From positions 1 to 29,904 of the forward strand of contig CATZEP010000008.1 in the NCBI GenBank assembly GCA_958418185.1: DNA of 29,904 nucleotides, given 5' to 3'. This stretch comes from an uncultured Collinsella sp. Lineage in GTDB: Bacteria; Actinomycetota; Coriobacteriia; Coriobacteriales; Coriobacteriaceae. The notes beneath the pieces were generated by a model, which made no database searches, was not told the DNA's origin, and saw only the letters and a list, made by a program, of their open reading frames with translations. Shown here one piece after another: positions 8,671 to 15,640 of this stretch; within the stretch, counting starts at the first letter, position 1; each line of letters opens with the position of its first letter. The translations under genes and the position numbers were made by a program.

Positions 8671-8760
8671 GGTATGGACCGCATCATGCGCGGACGCACC
8701 ACGTTTATGATCACGCACCGTCTGTCCACCGTCCGCGACGCCGACGCCATCATGGTCCTC
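8671..8760 (+). pseudogene. ABC-exporter ATPase remnant (H-loop region)
   Basis: Thirty codons read GMDRIMRGRTTFMITHRLS followed by TVRDADAIMVL. This is the end of an ABC exporter nucleotide-binding domain: the H-loop (ITHRLST) and the strand after it, as in MsbA-type exporters. The Walker A, signature and Walker B parts are absent and there is no start. The homology stops exactly where the palindromic repeat begins at 8761, where an intact gene would continue with roughly KDGxIVExG. It is a relic left by deletion or by insertion of the repeat. Confidence 0.75.
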
Positions 8761-8827
8761 AAACCATCACAACATTCGACGTTTTTCGTCAAAAACGGGA
8801 AAAGCACCGAATGTTGTGATGGTTTTT
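8761..8827. repeat. Family A palindromic repeat, copy 1 (orientation 1)
   Basis: A perfect 18-bp inverted repeat: left AAACCATCACAACATTCG (8761-8778), right CGAATGTTGTGATGGTTT (8808-8825), with a 29-base asymmetric centre (GACGTTTTTCGTCAAAAACG...). It follows the ABC remnant directly. The trailing TTTTT could terminate transcription, but the asymmetric centre is found inverted in copies 3 and 4, so the element inserts in both directions. Confidence 0.9.
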
Positions 8828-8926
8828 CTGCCACTCGATCGGGTGGAATCGCTTTCTTGCGCACGAAGGTGTGCAGACCCGTGAGCAGGGGAATAAGGTT
8901 GGTTATCCGATTCCATTGGAGGGCTC

Positions 8927-9964
8927 ATGGACCTGCCGATCGTCCTGTCCCATAAGACTGCCTGGCTGTACCACAACGTAGCGCGCCCGTCCGAGCCGCT
9001 CTCGCGAGCAAGCAGCCTATACGATGAGGACTCGCTTGCCAACGAGGCGGAGCCGACCGCGAGCCTGCCCAAATTGGGGCTCGATGCCAAGGGGCTGAGG
9101 ACTTCAACGGCAGTTGGGATCGTTACCGACTATCTGGTTTCGCTTGGTATTCTACGAGAAGAGCTCGATCATATCGATACGCTCGTCAACTTCGATTTTG
9201 AGCGCTCGACGCCGGCTGGATTTAGGTGCCACGTGTTTGGAGCGCCGGTACCTTCAGACCATCTTATCGAGGTGGCAGAGGGCCTTCTGGTGGTTGATGA
9301 GGTCATGTGCTTCGTCCAAGCGGGTTCGTGGATGAGCGAGCCCGAGCAGTTGGAATATGGCTACGAAATCTGCGCCCGATACCATTTGAATCATCTGTCG
9401 ACAGGCGATTATATCGAGATGGGGCAGAGGTATACCGTTGCCGACTTGATTGCTTATTGCGATGAGAATCGATCTCGTCAGGGGGCTATACGCGCGGCCG
9501 CCGTGCTCGAGCGCGTGCACGATGGCGCGCGGTCGCCCATGGAGACGGCCACCGCAATCATGGTCGTAGCAAAACGTTCCCAGGGAGGGCTGGGATACGC
9601 CAAGATCGAGCTCAACCATCGGATCGATGTTCCCAATGAGTTCAAGTATCTCGCTAAGGCCGGGTATTTCGAGATTGACGTATATGCACCTGCAAGCGGT
9701 ACGGGGATTGAATACAACGGCTCGGACCATCTTGATAAACAGCGCAGCGCGTCGGATGCGGAGCGTATGACCGTGCTGAGCGCGCTGGGCTTTAAGATGA
9801 TCGTCCTCACCGGGACTCAGTTTGCCCATCAGCTGCAATTGCACCGGGCGATGAACGCCATCGCGCTCGCTATGGGCCTCAAGTGTGACCGAAGTGAGGC
9901 GTTCCAGAAACGTCAGAATGACCTGCGAGAATTCGTGATTCGGCACTGGGACGGCGGTCTTTAG
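8927..9964 (+). CDS. PD-(D/E)XK-type nuclease-like protein (DUF559/AbiEi-like C-terminus), function unknown
   Basis: 345 residues. The C-terminal half has the arrangement of a small restriction-endonuclease-like fold: SPMETA with Glu206, then EIDVY with Asp251, then GIEYNGSDH with Glu262 and His268, a Lys/Arg-rich helix (DKQRSASDAERMTVL) and a closing strand (LGFKMIVLTG). This matches the E...D-x(8-20)-E-x-D/N-G order of DUF559/Vsr-like nucleases. The N-terminal half (MDLPIVLSHKTAWLYHNVA, then GFRCHVFG) is not recognised; similar layouts occur in AbiEi-like and orphan endonuclease-domain proteins. The start has GGAGGG upstream. It is bracketed by two copies of the family A palindrome (8761 and 10003). 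There is no partner methylase or antitoxin nearby. A defence or toxin role is only inferred. Confidence 0.7.
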   Translation: MDLPIVLSHKTAWLYHNVARPSEPLSRASSLYDEDSLANEAEPTASLPKLGLDAKGLRTSTAVGIVTDYLVSLGILREELDHIDTLVNFDFERSTPAGFRCHVFGAPVPSDHLIEVAEGLLVVDEVMCFVQAGSWMSEPEQLEYGYEICARYHLNHLSTGDYIEMGQRYTVADLIAYCDENRSRQGAIRAAAVLERVHDGARSPMETATAIMVVAKRSQGGLGYAKIELNHRIDVPNEFKYLAKAGYFEIDVYAPASGTGIEYNGSDHLDKQRSASDAERMTVLSALGFKMIVLTGTQFAHQLQLHRAMNAIALAMGLKCDRSEAFQKRQNDLREFVIRHWDGGL

Positions 9965-10002
9965 GGGCGCTTTGGTCCTTCTGCGGGGCGCTGCGGGCAG
10001 GC

Positions 10003-10065
10003 AAACCATCACAACATTCGACGTTTTTTGCCAATAACGGGAAAAGCATCGAATGTTGTGATGGT
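10003..10065. repeat. Family A palindromic repeat, copy 2 (orientation 1)
   Basis: Arms ACCATCACAACATTCG (10005-10020) and CGAATGTTGTGATGGT (10050-10065), perfect over 16 bp. The centre is nearly identical to copy 1 and in the same orientation. It lies 38 bp after the nuclease-like gene. Confidence 0.9.
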
Positions 10066-10197
10066 CTGTGTTGAGGATGGGCTTGGGAAGTTCGTTTTGC
10101 TCGAAGCGACCTGTCCTGTCGTACGGGTGTCGGCATGATTCTCGCGTGGGGTATTATGTTTTCCGAAGAATAAAGACCGGCGCGAGGGGAGGGCTGC

Positions 10198-11253
10198 GTG
10201 GACGGGCACGTGCAACATGACGGCTTTGGCCGCGATATCAACTACCTGCGCATTGCCGTTACCGACAAGTGCAATTTCCGCTGCATCTATTGCATGCCGG
10301 CCGATGGCGTGGCACCCCGCGCACACGATGAGCTGCTCAGCGCCGAGGAAATCGCCCGCTTTGTGCGCTTGGTAGCAGGGGAGGGCATTCGCCGCGTGCG
10401 CCTGACGGGTGGCGAGCCGCTGGTCAGTCGCCGTATCATTCCGCTTATTCGCGACATCCGCGCGATTCCGCAGATCGAGGACATCTCGCTCACCACCAAC
10501 GGCGCCCTGCTACCCAAGCTGGCGCCGCAGCTCAAAGATGCGGGGCTTAACCGCGTCAACATCTCGCTCGACACGCTCGACCCTACGCTCTTTGGAAAGA
10601 TCACGCGTCTAGGTCGACTCGAGCAGACCATGGCTGGCATCGACGCGGCGCTGGCTTGGGGCTTTGAGCCCGTTAAGGTCAACTGCGTTGTTGTGCGCCG
10701 GCTCAACCAGGATGTGGCGGCCCTCGCACGGCTGACCGTCGACCGCCCTATTCATCTGCGATTTATCGAATATATGCCCATCGGCGACGAGCACACGAGT
10801 TCGCATTGCGCTGTGGACCCGCATGCTCCCACGCTCAATCCCGAGCTGTGGGACGCGAGCGATACCGTGCCGAGCGACGAGCTGCGGGCGCGCATCAATG
10901 CCGGGGCCGCCGCGGCGGGACTGGGCGAGCTCGAGCCGCTCGACATCAACGACGCTCCTGCCGGCGCGGGCCCTGCGCGCTATTGGCACTTTCCGGGTGC
11001 GGCGGGAACAGTTGGCTTTATTAGCGCTATGTCCAACCATTTTTGCGCGAATTGCAACCGTCTGCGCCTGACGGCCGATGGCAACGTGCGTCCGTGCCTG
11101 TTCAGCGATGCCGAGTATTCGGTGCGTGAGGCGCTGCGTCGTGGTGATGATATGCAGGTGCTTTCGATTTGGCGCGATGCCGTGGCCCACAAACCGCAGG
11201 AACACGCGATAATTGAGGGCACGCAACGATTTATGTCCCAAATCGGAGGATGA
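10198..11253 (+). CDS. moaA: GTP 3',8-cyclase (molybdenum cofactor biosynthesis protein A)
   Basis: 351-residue radical SAM enzyme that, with MoaC, turns GTP into cyclic pyranopterin monophosphate, the first step of molybdopterin synthesis. The SAM-cluster cysteines are Cys25, Cys29 and Cys32 (CNFRCIYCM). The second, GTP-binding cluster uses Cys283, Cys286 and Cys300 (CANCNRLRLTADGNVRPC). LTGGEPLV and the functional C-terminal Gly-Gly (MSQIGG) are present. The start is GTG at 10198 with GAGGGGAGG upstream; an ATG at 10216 is possible but has no such site. A TATTAT at 10152-10157 may be the -10 element. The moaC-mobB fusion begins 4 bp after the stop, so the two form an operon. Confidence 0.96.
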   Translation: MDGHVQHDGFGRDINYLRIAVTDKCNFRCIYCMPADGVAPRAHDELLSAEEIARFVRLVAGEGIRRVRLTGGEPLVSRRIIPLIRDIRAIPQIEDISLTTNGALLPKLAPQLKDAGLNRVNISLDTLDPTLFGKITRLGRLEQTMAGIDAALAWGFEPVKVNCVVVRRLNQDVAALARLTVDRPIHLRFIEYMPIGDEHTSSHCAVDPHAPTLNPELWDASDTVPSDELRARINAGAAAAGLGELEPLDINDAPAGAGPARYWHFPGAAGTVGFISAMSNHFCANCNRLRLTADGNVRPCLFSDAEYSVREALRRGDDMQVLSIWRDAVAHKPQEHAIIEGTQRFMSQIGG

Positions 11254-11257
11254 TCAT

Positions 11258-12550
11258 ATGGCCAAGAGCAGGTACGCCGATGCCACCAAGGCCGCTCGCA
11301 GGGCCGCGATGTCTGCCCACAAAGTCACGGCTGCGGCCGGTAACGCCGCCGCGCCCGCGCAGCCGTCTGTCAGCGCTGCCACCGAGCCCGCCCGCGACGC
11401 CCGTCGCGACGAGCTGACGCATGTGGACGCCAAGGGCGAGGTTCGCATGGTCGACGTGTCCGACAAGGCCGAGACGCATCGCATCGCCATCGCCGAGGGC
11501 ACCATCCTCATGCATCCCGAGACGCAGGCCATGGTGCTACAGGACCGCGCCAAGAAGGGCGACGTGCTTGCCTGCGCACGCGTGGCGGGCATCATGGCCA
11601 TCAAACGCACGAGCGACATCATTCCCATGTGCCATCCGTTGCTCATTACCAAGAGCAAGTGCGACATTGCGCCCATCGCTTCGGCGGGGATGCCTGTCGA
11701 GAACGTGCCCGAGGGCTGGGCGCCGGCGCGCGCGGACGGGCAGGTTGGCTTTCACGTACTGGTTACGGCCGGCGTGACGGGCAAGACAGGTATCGAGATA
11801 GAGGCCCTGACTGGCGCGAGTGCCGCGTGTCTGACCATCTACGACATGTGCAAGGCGGTCGATCGCGGCATGGAGATCGTCGACGTACGCCTGCTGCACA
11901 AGGAGGGCGGCCGCTCGGGCGTGTGGGATCGTGCAGAGCGTCAGGCCGCTGCTGTTGAGGCCGTGGCTGCTGACGGTGCCGCCCTCGCGAGCGCACCCAT
12001 CGCCGTCGCGCCTGCAGCTCCGGCCGTCCCTGCGATCGCGTTTATCGGTTACCAAAACTCGGGCAAGACCACACTCGTCGAGAAGGTCATTGCCGAGCTC
12101 ACCCGCCGCGGCCTGCGCGTGGGTTCGCTCAAGCATCATGGGCACCACGGCTTTGATATCGATGTGCCCGCCAAGGATACGTGGCGCCATCACCAGGCCG
12201 GATCCAAGCACGTGGGCCTCATCTGCGCCACGCGCTGGGCGGAGTACGCCGACACGCGCGAGGAGGACGAGATGCCCGCGCGCGAGCTGCTGTCGCGCTA
12301 CAACGATGTCGACGTGGTGATCATCGAGGGTTACAAGACCGAGGGCTTCGACAACATCGTCGTCGCGCGCTCCGGTGTCGACCGTCTGCGCGGCAAGAGC
12401 TCGCTCGACCTGGTCGACGGCCGCACGCTGGCCCTTGCCTGTAACGAGGCCCTGGCGCGTCAGGCCTTCGACGCCGGCTTTGCGACCCGAGCCATCAACA
12501 TCAACGACGCCCGAGCCATCTGCGACCTCATCCAAGACCATCTGGCCTAA
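11258..12550 (+). CDS. MoaC-MobB fusion: cyclic pyranopterin monophosphate synthase plus molybdopterin-guanine dinucleotide adapter
   Basis: 430 residues with two enzymes of one pathway. After an Ala-rich leader (1-50), the MoaC domain (about 52-215) has LTHVDAKGEVRMVDVSDK, MCHPLLITKSKC, GKTGIEIEALTGASAACLTI and YDMCKAVDRG, including the conserved segments of the MoaC active site. An Ala/Pro-rich linker (about 225-257) leads to the MobB domain (about 258-430), whose P-loop GYQNSGKT starts at Gly264, followed by SLKHHGHHGFDIDVP and VVIIEGYKTEG. MobB is a GTP-binding protein that helps attach nucleotides to the cofactor. The ATG at 11258 uses the GGAGGA inside the end of moaA as its ribosome site. 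The stop is followed at once by two family B repeats. Confidence 0.93.
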   Translation: MAKSRYADATKAARRAAMSAHKVTAAAGNAAAPAQPSVSAATEPARDARRDELTHVDAKGEVRMVDVSDKAETHRIAIAEGTILMHPETQAMVLQDRAKKGDVLACARVAGIMAIKRTSDIIPMCHPLLITKSKCDIAPIASAGMPVENVPEGWAPARADGQVGFHVLVTAGVTGKTGIEIEALTGASAACLTIYDMCKAVDRGMEIVDVRLLHKEGGRSGVWDRAERQAAAVEAVAADGAALASAPIAVAPAAPAVPAIAFIGYQNSGKTTLVEKVIAELTRRGLRVGSLKHHGHHGFDIDVPAKDTWRHHQAGSKHVGLICATRWAEYADTREEDEMPARELLSRYNDVDVVIIEGYKTEGFDNIVVARSGVDRLRGKSSLDLVDGRTLALACNEALARQAFDAGFATRAININDARAICDLIQDHLA

Positions 12551-12589
12551 AACCTGCCAAAAAGGGACAGGTTTATTTTGGCAGGTTTT
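12549..12589. repeat. Family B palindromic repeat, copy 2 (divergent stem)
   Basis: Perfect 14-bp stem AAAACCTGCCAAAA / TTTTGGCAGGTTTT around a loop containing GGGACAGG. The stem differs from the CCACCACAAAGG stem of the other copies while the GGGACAGG core is kept, so the core and not the stem sequence defines the family. It overlaps the stop codon of the moaC-mobB gene. Confidence 0.8.
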
Positions 12590-12608
12590 ATCTGGGCAAA
12601 CGTCATTT

Positions 12609-12646
12609 CCACCACAAAGGGGACAGGCACCTTTGTGGTGGTTTTT
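12609..12646. repeat. Family B palindromic repeat, copy 3 (terminator-like)
   Basis: Perfect 12-bp stem CCACCACAAAGG / CCTTTGTGGTGG with a 9-base loop GGACAGGCA, followed by TTTTT. It is positioned and shaped to terminate the moaA operon. The core is identical to copy 1. Confidence 0.85.
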
Positions 12647-12649
12647 GCT

Positions 12650-12686
12650 TTGGTAGATCTGTAGGACATGCCTTACAATCTACCAA
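12650..12686. promoter_or_regulatory. Inverted repeat upstream of the MFS transporter gene
   Basis: Arms TTGGTAGAT (12650-12658) and ATCTACCAA (12678-12686) are perfect. Pairing continues inward imperfectly through CTGTAGG / CCTTACA. It lies about 130 bp before the MFS start and has no T-run, so an operator for an unseen regulator, or a structured leader, is more likely than a terminator. Confidence 0.5.
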
Positions 12687-12815
12687 GTAGTTCATGACGG
12701 GCGAAAAACGGAGAGAAGGGGCTTGATGCGTCCTTAATGTATCATGCGGATAGATTGATTTGATAGACAGTGGCGAATGCCCACCGTCCGCATTCGTATG
12801 AAACAAGGAGTCTCC

Positions 12816-14096
12816 ATGCTCGCCTCCCTTTTCTCAAAGCCTCAATCATCGCTGTCCGTGCAGGCCAAGCGTCTGGTGGCGATGCGCTTTCTCATCTACA
12901 CCGGTTTTCAGACCAGCTACTTTATCGGCGTCATTGGAACGCTTACCTATGCGGACGGCGCTTCGGTCGTCGCGACATCGCTGGCTGTCCTCTTTATGAA
13001 CGTCTTTGTGATCCTGGGGTCCTTTGCGGGCGGTGCGGCGCTCGACGCTTGGGGCCCGCGCCGCCATTTCTTGCTGAGTATCGTGGGCACGGTGACAACC
13101 GGCGCGGCGATCATTGCCTTTGGCAGCGCGACCGGCATCGTCCTGCTCGGCGCGGTGCTCCTGGGCTTTGTGATGGGGTTCGCCCAGCCCATCGCCACAT
13201 CCTATCCGGCTTACCTCACCGACGATCCTGTCGAGCTCAAAGACATCAACTCTGCCATCGCCATGTTTTCAAACGTGAGTATCATCGTTGGCCCCACACT
13301 GGGCGGCTTTGTCGCGGCGACTGCGTCGTCGCGCGCGGTGTTCGTGCTCATGATGCTCTTTACCGCGTTGGCGCTCATTGCCGGTTGGGGCTTTAGGCCG
13401 CAGGCCAGCCATGTCGCCGGGGATGCGGATGCCGATTCGGCAGAGGAAGGGGAGCGTGCGGGACAAAGCCCCAGCCCCAGCGCATCCACCCGCGTCACCT
13501 TCGCGACCAGCATCAAGACAGTCTTCACCAACAGCGTCCTCGCCCTGCTGTTCTGCATTATTTTCCTTTCAAACTTTGGCTACGGCGCCTTCGATCCGCT
13601 CGAGTCGTTTTTCTATCGCGATGTCCTGCACGTCGGTGTTGAGTGGATGGGCTGGCTCTCGTCGGCCAGCGGTGTGGGCGCGGTGCTGGGCGCCGTGGTC
13701 GCGCTCCGCTTGCCGCCGCACCTGGTCAACCTTAAAACGCTGCTCATGGCGCTCATGTCCGTGGGTTTGGGAAGCCTGCTCTACGTGGGAACGCCGTACG
13801 TGGGCGTAGCCCTTGTCGGCCAGATTGTCCTGGGCGTGGCGTGGGGCGTCGTCAACCCGCTCCACAACACGATCGTGCAAACGACGGCCCCGCTCGAGCA
13901 GCTCGGTCGCGTGAACTCGGTCATGGGTTTTGGCAACATGTTCGCCGGCGTGGCCCCGCTGGCAATTGCCCCATGGCTGGCGGCGACATTTGGCGTACAG
14001 CAGACGCTCGTAGGGGCGGGCATGGTCGTGACGGCGGTTCCCGCGGCGTTGCTGCTGTTTGGACGCCGGCATTTTGATCGTGCCGCAAGGCAGTAA
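12816..14096 (+). CDS. Major facilitator superfamily transporter
   Basis: 426-residue integral membrane protein with about 12 hydrophobic segments in two halves. The loop after TM2 has a degenerate MFS motif A (GAALDAWGPRRHF). A charged, Ser/Pro-rich cytoplasmic loop (about 212-240, DADADSAEEGERAGQ) separates the halves. The second half repeats the layout (LESFFYRDVLHVGVEWMGW, then VNPLHNTIVQTTAP). It resembles drug or metabolite exporters of the MFS_3/EntS-like group; the substrate is unknown. The ATG at 12816 has AAGGAG six bases upstream and is preferred over an in-frame ATG at 12777. The stop merges directly into a family A repeat. Confidence 0.9.
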   Translation: MLASLFSKPQSSLSVQAKRLVAMRFLIYTGFQTSYFIGVIGTLTYADGASVVATSLAVLFMNVFVILGSFAGGAALDAWGPRRHFLLSIVGTVTTGAAIIAFGSATGIVLLGAVLLGFVMGFAQPIATSYPAYLTDDPVELKDINSAIAMFSNVSIIVGPTLGGFVAATASSRAVFVLMMLFTALALIAGWGFRPQASHVAGDADADSAEEGERAGQSPSPSASTRVTFATSIKTVFTNSVLALLFCIIFLSNFGYGAFDPLESFFYRDVLHVGVEWMGWLSSASGVGAVLGAVVALRLPPHLVNLKTLLMALMSVGLGSLLYVGTPYVGVALVGQIVLGVAWGVVNPLHNTIVQTTAPLEQLGRVNSVMGFGNMFAGVAPLAIAPWLAATFGVQQTLVGAGMVVTAVPAALLLFGRRHFDRAARQ

Positions 14097-14097
14097 A

Positions 14098-14161
14098 AAC
14101 CATCACAACATTTGATGAAAATCGCTATTTTGCCGAAAAACGTCGAATGTTGTGATGCTTT
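14098..14161. repeat. Family A palindromic repeat, copy 3 (orientation 2)
   Basis: Arms AAACCATCACAACAT (from 14098) and ATGTTGTGATGCTTT (to about 14162), one mismatch. The centre reads GATGAAAATCGCTATTTTGCCGAAAAACGTC in total; the ATTTTG-CGAAAAACGTC part is the reverse complement of the corresponding part of copies 1 and 2. It starts two bases after the MFS stop codon. Confidence 0.85.
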
Positions 14162-14193
14162 GCGCCTCGGGCCAGGCCGCCCTTCGGGTTCGG

Positions 14194-14227
14194 CCACCAC
14201 AAAGGGGGGGCAGGCTCCTTTGTGGCG
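14194..14227. repeat. Family B palindromic repeat, copy 4
   Basis: Left CCACCACAAAGG and right CCTTTGTGGCG, imperfect stem, with a core changed to GGGGGCAGGCT after a run of seven G. It lies 32 bp after family A copy 3. Confidence 0.75.
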
Positions 14228-14315
14228 ATCGGGTCCCAACGGCCTGTGCCTTGGTATACCATGTACGCCGTTCACGAATACACCCCGCATCGCCGCACAA
14301 CCCAGAAAGGCCCCC

Positions 14316-15137
14316 ATGGACACCACCTTCAGCCATATCAAAGCCGTGTTCTGCGATATCGACGGCACGCTGCTTACGAGCCAGCACACGGTGTCCCCGC
14401 GCACCGTGGCGGCGATTCGCGCCCTGCGCGAGCGCGGCGTACTCTTTGGCCTGTGCACCGGGCGCGACGCCCACGCGACCGAGGCCATGTACGAGCTCTG
14501 GGGTATCGAAGGCCTGGTAGACGTGATGGTGGGCTGCGGTGGCGCCGAGGTCATCGACCGCGCGCACGACATCAACGAGCTGAGCTATCCGCTGCCGGGC
14601 GAGACCATCGCGCGCATCTGCGAGCACATGGCGGACCTTCCGGCAACGCCCGTCTGCCCCCGAGACGGCGTGTTCTACGTGCCCGAGAGCAACGCGTGCG
14701 TCGAGCACCTGTCGCGCGTCGACGGTGTGCCCTACCAGGTGGTTGATTTTGCCGAGTTTTTGCGCGAGCCGCAGCCCAAGGTGATGTTTACCATGGCGCC
14801 CGAGGTAATGCCGCGGGTGATCGAGCGGGCGTCGACGTTTGCCGATAACACCGTTAAGGCGGCGGCTCTGCAAACCACGCAGCGACTCTACGAATTCATG
14901 GATCCGCGCGTGTCCAAGACGCGCGGCCTTGTGCGCGTGGCGGAGCTCAACGACATGGAGCTCCAGAACATCTGCGTGTTTGGCGATGCGGACAACGACA
15001 CCTGCATGGTGGCCGACGCCGGCGTGGGCGTGGCCATGGCAAATGGCAGCGACGCCACCCGTGCCGCCGCCGATTTTGTAACCGCGAGCAACGACAAAGA
15101 CGGCATCGCGATCTTTATCGAGGAGCATCTGCTGTAG
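14316..15137 (+). CDS. HAD-superfamily (Cof-type, class IIB) phosphatase
   Basis: 273-residue cytoplasmic hydrolase. Motif I is FCDIDGTLLT (nucleophile and acid/base Asp near residues 12 and 14), motif II is GLCTGR, and motif IV is FGDADNDTCMVADAGVGVAM. The middle holds an alpha/beta C2 cap (about 85-190), as in Cof/YbiV-type enzymes. These remove phosphate from sugar phosphates, flavin or pyridoxal phosphates, and the substrate cannot be predicted from sequence. The ATG at 14316 has AGAAAGG upstream; a longer frame open to 14112 runs back through the family A and B repeats and is rejected as a start. A TATACC at 14255-14260 could be its -10. No functional link to its neighbours is seen. Confidence 0.92.
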   Translation: MDTTFSHIKAVFCDIDGTLLTSQHTVSPRTVAAIRALRERGVLFGLCTGRDAHATEAMYELWGIEGLVDVMVGCGGAEVIDRAHDINELSYPLPGETIARICEHMADLPATPVCPRDGVFYVPESNACVEHLSRVDGVPYQVVDFAEFLREPQPKVMFTMAPEVMPRVIERASTFADNTVKAAALQTTQRLYEFMDPRVSKTRGLVRVAELNDMELQNICVFGDADNDTCMVADAGVGVAMANGSDATRAAADFVTASNDKDGIAIFIEEHLL

Positions 15138-15147
15138 CGCCGGGGGG

Positions 15148-15182
15148 GCACCGCAAAAGGGGACAGGCTCCTTTGCAGTGGC
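15148..15182. repeat. Family B palindromic repeat, copy 5
   Basis: GGCACCGCAAAAGG, core GGGACAGGCT, then CCTTTGCAGTGGCC. The stem is imperfect and the T-run is missing. It begins 11 bp after the HAD gene stop. Confidence 0.7.
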
Positions 15183-15521
15183 CTCAGGCGATTTGGGCGA
15201 ATTGATGCCTAAAATCTGCGCGTAAATTCAGATATGGTTGTCTGAACATTACGCTTCTAATTACCGATGAAATAAAAATATTCCCATCAATTTGGTAGTC
15301 TATTCCTCCCGGTTAATGACCTACCATTCGCGGTTGATTTTCGACCGTTCACAGGATGCTTGCTCTTGAGCAAAATGTTGTGCAAATAAATAAAATGCTA
15401 TTAAAAAACTGATAACTAACTTAATTACCAGTAGAAACAGATATTTCAGAGCGAATAAACGAAAGCAAATCTGAGTAAATGTCAAGAGAATTGAGAACTG
15501 GCTACAAAAATGTCGGTTTTG
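15183..15521. other. AT-rich gap before the pilus locus, no gene seen
   Basis: About 340 bp with clearly lower GC than the rest of the window and no open frame of note. It contains one small perfect palindrome, TTGCTCTTGAGCAA (15360-15373). The base composition change marks the left edge of the pilus locus and suggests acquired DNA or a long regulatory region. Confidence 0.7.
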
Positions 15522-15551
15522 TTGCTCGGATGTTTAAACAATAGTTACAAT
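15522..15551 (+). promoter_or_regulatory. Predicted promoter of the pilus operon
   Basis: -35 TTGCTC (15522-15527), 18-base spacer, -10 TACAAT (15546-15551, five of six consensus bases). Transcription would start near 15558, leaving a leader of about 80 bases before the adhesin start at 15641. Confidence 0.55.
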
Positions 15552-15565
15552 AGTATTACTAAGCG

Positions 15566-15586
15566 TGCGCAATTACAGATTGCGCA
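15566..15586. promoter_or_regulatory. Perfect dyad just after the pilus promoter
   Basis: TGCGCAAT, loop TACAG, ATTGCGCA: perfect 8-bp arms immediately downstream of the expected transcription start. The position suits a repressor operator or a 5' leader hairpin. There is no T-run, so it is not a terminator. Confidence 0.5.
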
Positions 15587-15640
15587 GATACGTTTGATAG
15601 TGAAAGAGCAAGATCGCGGTCTCTTGGGGAGGAGACATCG

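Noticed and set aside
8761..10065. Palindromic repeats considered as a CRISPR array
   Set aside because: The spacing is irregular (over 1 kb), there are only four copies in the window, and they are palindromic elements found in both orientations with genes between them.
14112..14315. Extension of the HAD gene upstream to 14112
   Set aside because: It would start inside a family A repeat and read through a family B repeat; a proper ribosome site and the usual HAD start lie at 14316.
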